Assembly (NCBI GenBank): GCA_011319805.1
Contig: SJRY01000263.1
Span: 620,001 to 684,000, forward strand
Reading direction: 5' to 3'
Length of the DNA stretch: 64,000 bases
Source: Macrocybe gigantea
Lineage: Eukaryota; Basidiomycota; Agaricomycetes; Agaricales; Callistosporiaceae
Of this stretch, positions 60,562 to 64,000 are shown piece by piece. The notes under the pieces were generated by a model. It searched no databases. It had not been told where the DNA came from and saw only the letters and a list, made by a program, of their open reading frames with translations. How positions within the stretch are numbered: position 1 is the stretch's first letter; each line of letters begins with the position of its first letter. The translations under genes were made by a program, and so were the position numbers.

Positions 60562-63148
60562 ATGTTGCGAGCTATCCACCTGGCCATAGTCCTTTTCTAC
60601 GTGGGACACGTTTGCTCATCACCTCAAGTCGTTCTTCAGTCGTCGTCTTCTGCCATCAGCAAGTTCCATAACCCACCACCATACATCGAACGACTCACTC
60701 ACTTGTTAATAGAACCTCGTAAACTTCATGGCCGATTCCTACAAATCAGCGACATGCACCCTGATGCATATTATAGCTCCGACACGACTTTGAATTCAGC
60801 GTGCCACCGCCAGGCTAGAAAGAGGAAGAAGAAGAACCGAGCTGGATATTACGGTACTCCGTTCTCGTCAGTATTTCGCAGACCCTCTCGTGATAGCCAA
60901 TCACAAGAACTTGCTGTTCTAGGAAAAAGTGCGATTCTCCTTTCGGTTGACCAACTTTACGCTCGACTATCTCGAAAAGAAATGGTCATCCGAGGTCGAT
61001 TTTGTCATATGTATGCTTTCTCTTCTCCTCCTCTTTATCCAGGAAACGTGAAACATCGGTCAGGGACTGGTGACAATGCCAGGTGTGCCCTACAACTGCT
61101 CCCAAAAGACAACCAGCTTATGAATCGTCCATGTGCTGACCAGACACGACAAGGATCACAAGATTCCTCGCACACCCAATGAGATATACGAATTGAACCG
61201 AGCAATGGCAGCTAAGATCAAATCGATTTTTCTGGACAAGGGCATTCCCGTTGTTCCGAGTTTGGGTATGTCCGTTTGGTTGCCATGAGTCTGCGTCGAG
61301 CTCATCCGTCCGCTACAGGGAACAACGACGTGTGGCGTAAGGACTGCATCATTTGACCCGCTGTAATACTTGCTGACTTCTTTCGTGCAGCCCATGTTAG
61401 TCTGGCGATTTTTTCTTCACTTGTTAGTTGCGTCATTGATAATCCTGCTGCGCATATAAGAATATCATGGAACCCGGTACGACCCGTTGAGCGTGAATCA
61501 CTTCGCCTCAAAGTTGAAAGACCCGTTAGGTCCAAACAGCATCACAAATGAATTCACTTCGTATGCACTTTGTCTGTGCATCAGCACCCTTTTTCAATTT
61601 ATATTGAACATCCCTGACAGCATATGGGTGTCATTCATCCCCTTTCCGCAACGGCAAGTCTTTGAACGAGGGCCTATTTCTCGGTTGAGGTCATTCCCAA
61701 CAGTCTGGCTGTCGTCAGCTTGAATACCATGTATTTTTACCGTTCAAACAAAGGTGCTCGTTGTCAAAATTTTTTCCCGAGCTGTTTGTATTCATCCAGC
61801 CCTTAGCCGTCCGCGGTTGTCTGTTCAAAGAACCCGAAGATCCAGGGAACTGCAACTCGATTGGCTCGAAGTCCAGTTGAAACAATATCGGTCTAGAAAC
61901 ATACAGGTTCGCTTATCGCATGTCTCTACAGACTTTTCGTTGATCGTCGTTGTCACCGCCCAGGTCTGGCTATCAGGTTGGTCTTGGCGCGTCATAACTC
62001 TCCTAGTTTTAATAATATCTGTCTAGGCCACGTTCCGCCCTCACCTGGAAATTACCATCCCGAATGTGTATGATATGATCTCATACTCATCTAGGCTCAT
62101 TCTGACACGGGCTCGTGGTCAGTACGTGCGTTACGCCGAATTGTCCTTGCGTTTTCAGGATACAATTGTAGGCCATGCATATGGTGTAAGTCAATCTTGT
62201 GAATATGTTTCGTCGTTACTCAGATGTCCGTTAGCATATGAATGTGGATCATGTGCGTCAAATTCACGCGACATATATGGCACCGTCTGAATATTTCTAG
62301 TTTACCTTCGTGGAGGCAATCGACTCGAAATCATATCCGAGGAAAAGAAAGACGAGGATGAAGGCGAAGATGAAAACGAAGCAACGCTTTACGAGCAGCT
62401 CCTTCAAGAGTATTCCGTGTTATATGACAAAGGCGACAAGATCGATTTGATAACTATTCCATCATCAACACATCACCTTCTGTCGTGCCGAATCCTTACA
62501 CGACCACATTCAGAATCTTCGTCTATAACACGACAGAGGAGAAAGATAAAAATACGAAGCAGATGGATCAGAAGAAGAAGAAAAAGGGAGGCAAGCATCG
62601 GCACGGCCATCGACGCGGGGACCACGGAGACAAAAGGGCGCTTTGCGGCACGGAACCGCACAAGCAGCTGGAAGTGCCATCTGGATGCGCCTTGGCATTC
62701 TGATTCCGATTCGCCTTCCAGGAAAAACAGACGATGGTCTCCATTGGGATTTGCGCAGGTGCGTAGAGCAGCATTCAGGTGCTATATTCCGGTGTAGCGA
62801 ACGTTTATTAATAACGGTCCTCAGTATTGGGTGCCTCGACTTGACGCGGCCGACGAGAGACATGAACCGCGTTTCAAGCTGCATTACACGACGTTTCCGT
62901 TGGAGCTTCTGCGCCCATCTTGTACATCTTGTGATGGACAGCCTTTCTATTATCCGATCCCAGCGCACAACCTTCCTCGGTCATTGAAGGATCCCAATAT
63001 CACGTTGTCAAAGTACACGCCGTATGGGCTGAAGGACCTGACGATACCGTCTTGGGTGACGCTGGCGCAGAGGATGGGGAACGTGGACAATAAGAGGCTG
63101 CGCAAGCGCTTTCGAAGGTATATGTACATGGGGGGAGTGGAGGAGTGA
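60562..63148 (+). CDS. PPN1: Endopolyphosphatase, with six frame breaks
   Basis: Vacuolar phosphodiesterase that cleaves polyphosphate chains. Seen: a signal-anchor (MLRAIHLAIVLFYVGHV), then metallophosphoesterase motifs in order: GRFLQISDMHPD, WTGDNARHD, VPSLGNND, WPHNIMEPG, LSGHVPPSPGNYH, VGHAYGHMNVDHF. The C terminus is PSWVTLAQRMGN and RKRFRRYMYMG. Introns are many, with a 5-nt exon at 61391-61395 and an 18-nt exon at 62235-62252. The frame breaks near 60944, 61670-61672, 61850, 62324, 62446-62448 (one base missing each) and 62661-62667 (two missing or one extra). Conserved sequence continues after each. The first in-frame ATG is 60562; the longer upstream frame has no ATG. Confidence 0.85.
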
Positions 63149-63609
63149 AACAAGGCACAGGTTTTGGTCATGATGGATCAGGGGATCAAGCGAGCTGGGC
63201 TTTTGATCAACCTCGTGAGACTAATCAGCGGAGAGTGTCAGGAGCTATAAAATAACAGTTGGCCGAATGTGGCTGATTCCTGTTGTCTTGACGATTGTCC
63301 TCTCAGTGTTGTGATCTGGTTGCCAACGCTTTTTCATTCCGAACATCGAGAGCCAAACGGTTGTCCCGCTCACTCATCCTCCTCGGCGGGTTTTCCGTCT
63401 ATTTCGTTCTACATTCGCTACCTTGTTTTCTCCCATCTTTTTGCCCTTGCTTTTGCTGTTTTACTACCTTCTTTCTATCTTAACCACCTTCGCTGTTTTC
63501 TTCTCCTTTTATTTTTCTTTCTCCCTTCCTCGGCTGGTCCGCGTCAAGCCTTTCTATCAACCAAGCCTCACTGTCGTTTGTCCAAGTCTCTCCCTGCCAA
63601 CTGGAAAGC
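63149..63609. other. Intergenic region and CT-rich leader of the last gene
   Basis: 3' flank of PPN1, then from about 63400 a dense pyrimidine tract up to the ATG at 63610, typical of a well-expressed fungal gene's core promoter and 5' UTR. No open frame of interest. Confidence 0.5.
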
Positions 63610-64000
63610 ATGACTGCTGTCAATATGCAGATGATGCCCAATATGCCCCTTGATTTTCTCCCGTCCACTCTCGCTCCAACTCAGTCTCGTCCTCGTCTAC
63701 CCATTCCTCCAACTCCCGTCCACAATCTTCTCAGGGAAATCTACCCCGTCTTCAGTCTGGTTTGCCTGCGGATGATCTGTACAGGTCACCATACCATCTG
63801 CCCAACGGCGTCCTGCAAAACGACCATGTAAGGTCTTTTTCCCGCTCAGACGCCGATGACTTCCAATTCTGATGTGTGATCCTTCCTTCTAGCAGTCCCC
63901 TCCCAACCATAACATCACCAACCCTGCGTTGAAGGGTCCTCTTCGTCCTAGCCATATCAGAGCCCGGGTGGCCGCGTCTCCCTACCCTCGCGATACCGAC
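63610..64000 (+). CDS. 5' end of a Ser-rich, probably nuclear protein
   Basis: Function unknown. Seen: MTAVNMQMMPNMPLDF, then, after a frame break at TTTT 63654-63657, SPVHSRSNSVSSSSTHSS, GNLPRLQSGLPADDLYRS and PYHLPNGVLQNDH. An intron with donor GTAAGG follows, and the next exon reads QSPPNHNITNPALKGP and RVAASPYPRDTD up to the window edge. The unbroken frame from the ATG ends at 63831 and does not match the Ser-rich style; one extra T restores a longer frame. Such Ser/Asn-rich heads are common in fungal transcription factors, but no DNA-binding domain is within view. Confidence 0.5.

Overview
The window is nuclear DNA of a filamentous basidiomycete, most likely an agaricomycete. Genes are packed at about one per 2 kb on both strands. 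They are broken by many introns of about 45-70 bases, nearly all GT-AG, and the proteins look most like Agaricomycete homologues (from memory; no search was run). I count about 31 protein-coding genes, most of them conserved housekeeping genes. I saw no tRNA, rRNA, transposon, CRISPR array or secondary-metabolite cluster.

Layout. 0-5 kb: BRD8/Bdc1-like subunit (-, cut by the window edge), vacuolar proteinase A (+), DCAF6/8-type WD40 protein (+). 5-11 kb: CTK1-type CDK (+) convergent with COP9 signalosome subunit 4 (-). 11-15.3 kb: a large protein built from repeated YP-x-F-N-L-Y modules (+). 15.3-20 kb: PUB-domain protein (-) and patatin/TGL lipase (-). 20-22.5 kb: CipC-like protein (+) and an intronless membrane protein of unknown function (+). 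22.7-28.5 kb: ORC4 (-), Mediator MED20 (+), mitochondrial alpha-ketoacid dehydrogenase kinase (+). 29-35 kb: hypothetical Ser/Pro-rich protein (+), NDR kinase of the Cbk1/COT1 type (+), SPB4 helicase (+). 35-41 kb: PX/DUF3818 lipid-transport-type protein (-), RING-LON protein (-). 41-47.8 kb: STB6-like protein (+), CCDC47/DUF1682 ER protein (-), small unknown (+). 48-52 kb: glucose-6-phosphate dehydrogenase (-), THOC5 (+), UBC8-type E2 (-). 52.6-55.8 kb: three small membrane-protein genes (-). 56-64 kb: acetoacetyl-CoA synthetase (-), unknown (+), endopolyphosphatase (+), and the 5' end of a Ser-rich protein (+).

The genes do not form a single pathway. Many neighbours are divergent pairs sharing about 105-215 bp (BRD8-like/PEP4, CSN4/YP-repeat, ORC4/MED20, G6PD/THOC5, RING-LON/STB6-like, CCDC47/unknown), which suggests shared promoters.

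Three things stand out. The 11-15 kb repeat gene has at least eight introns that split the same tyrosine codon of its repeat, so the repeats look like interchangeable exons. Several genes contain micro-exons of 5, 10, 13 and 18 nt, and there are at least five GC-AG introns. About 19 one- or two-base frame breaks interrupt conserved reading frames; nearly all are losses, many in homopolymers, and they are concentrated in the last 15 kb. They look like base-calling errors, but real gene decay cannot be excluded from this sequence alone. Exon joins were worked out by eye from splice sites and protein family memory, without transcripts or database searches.
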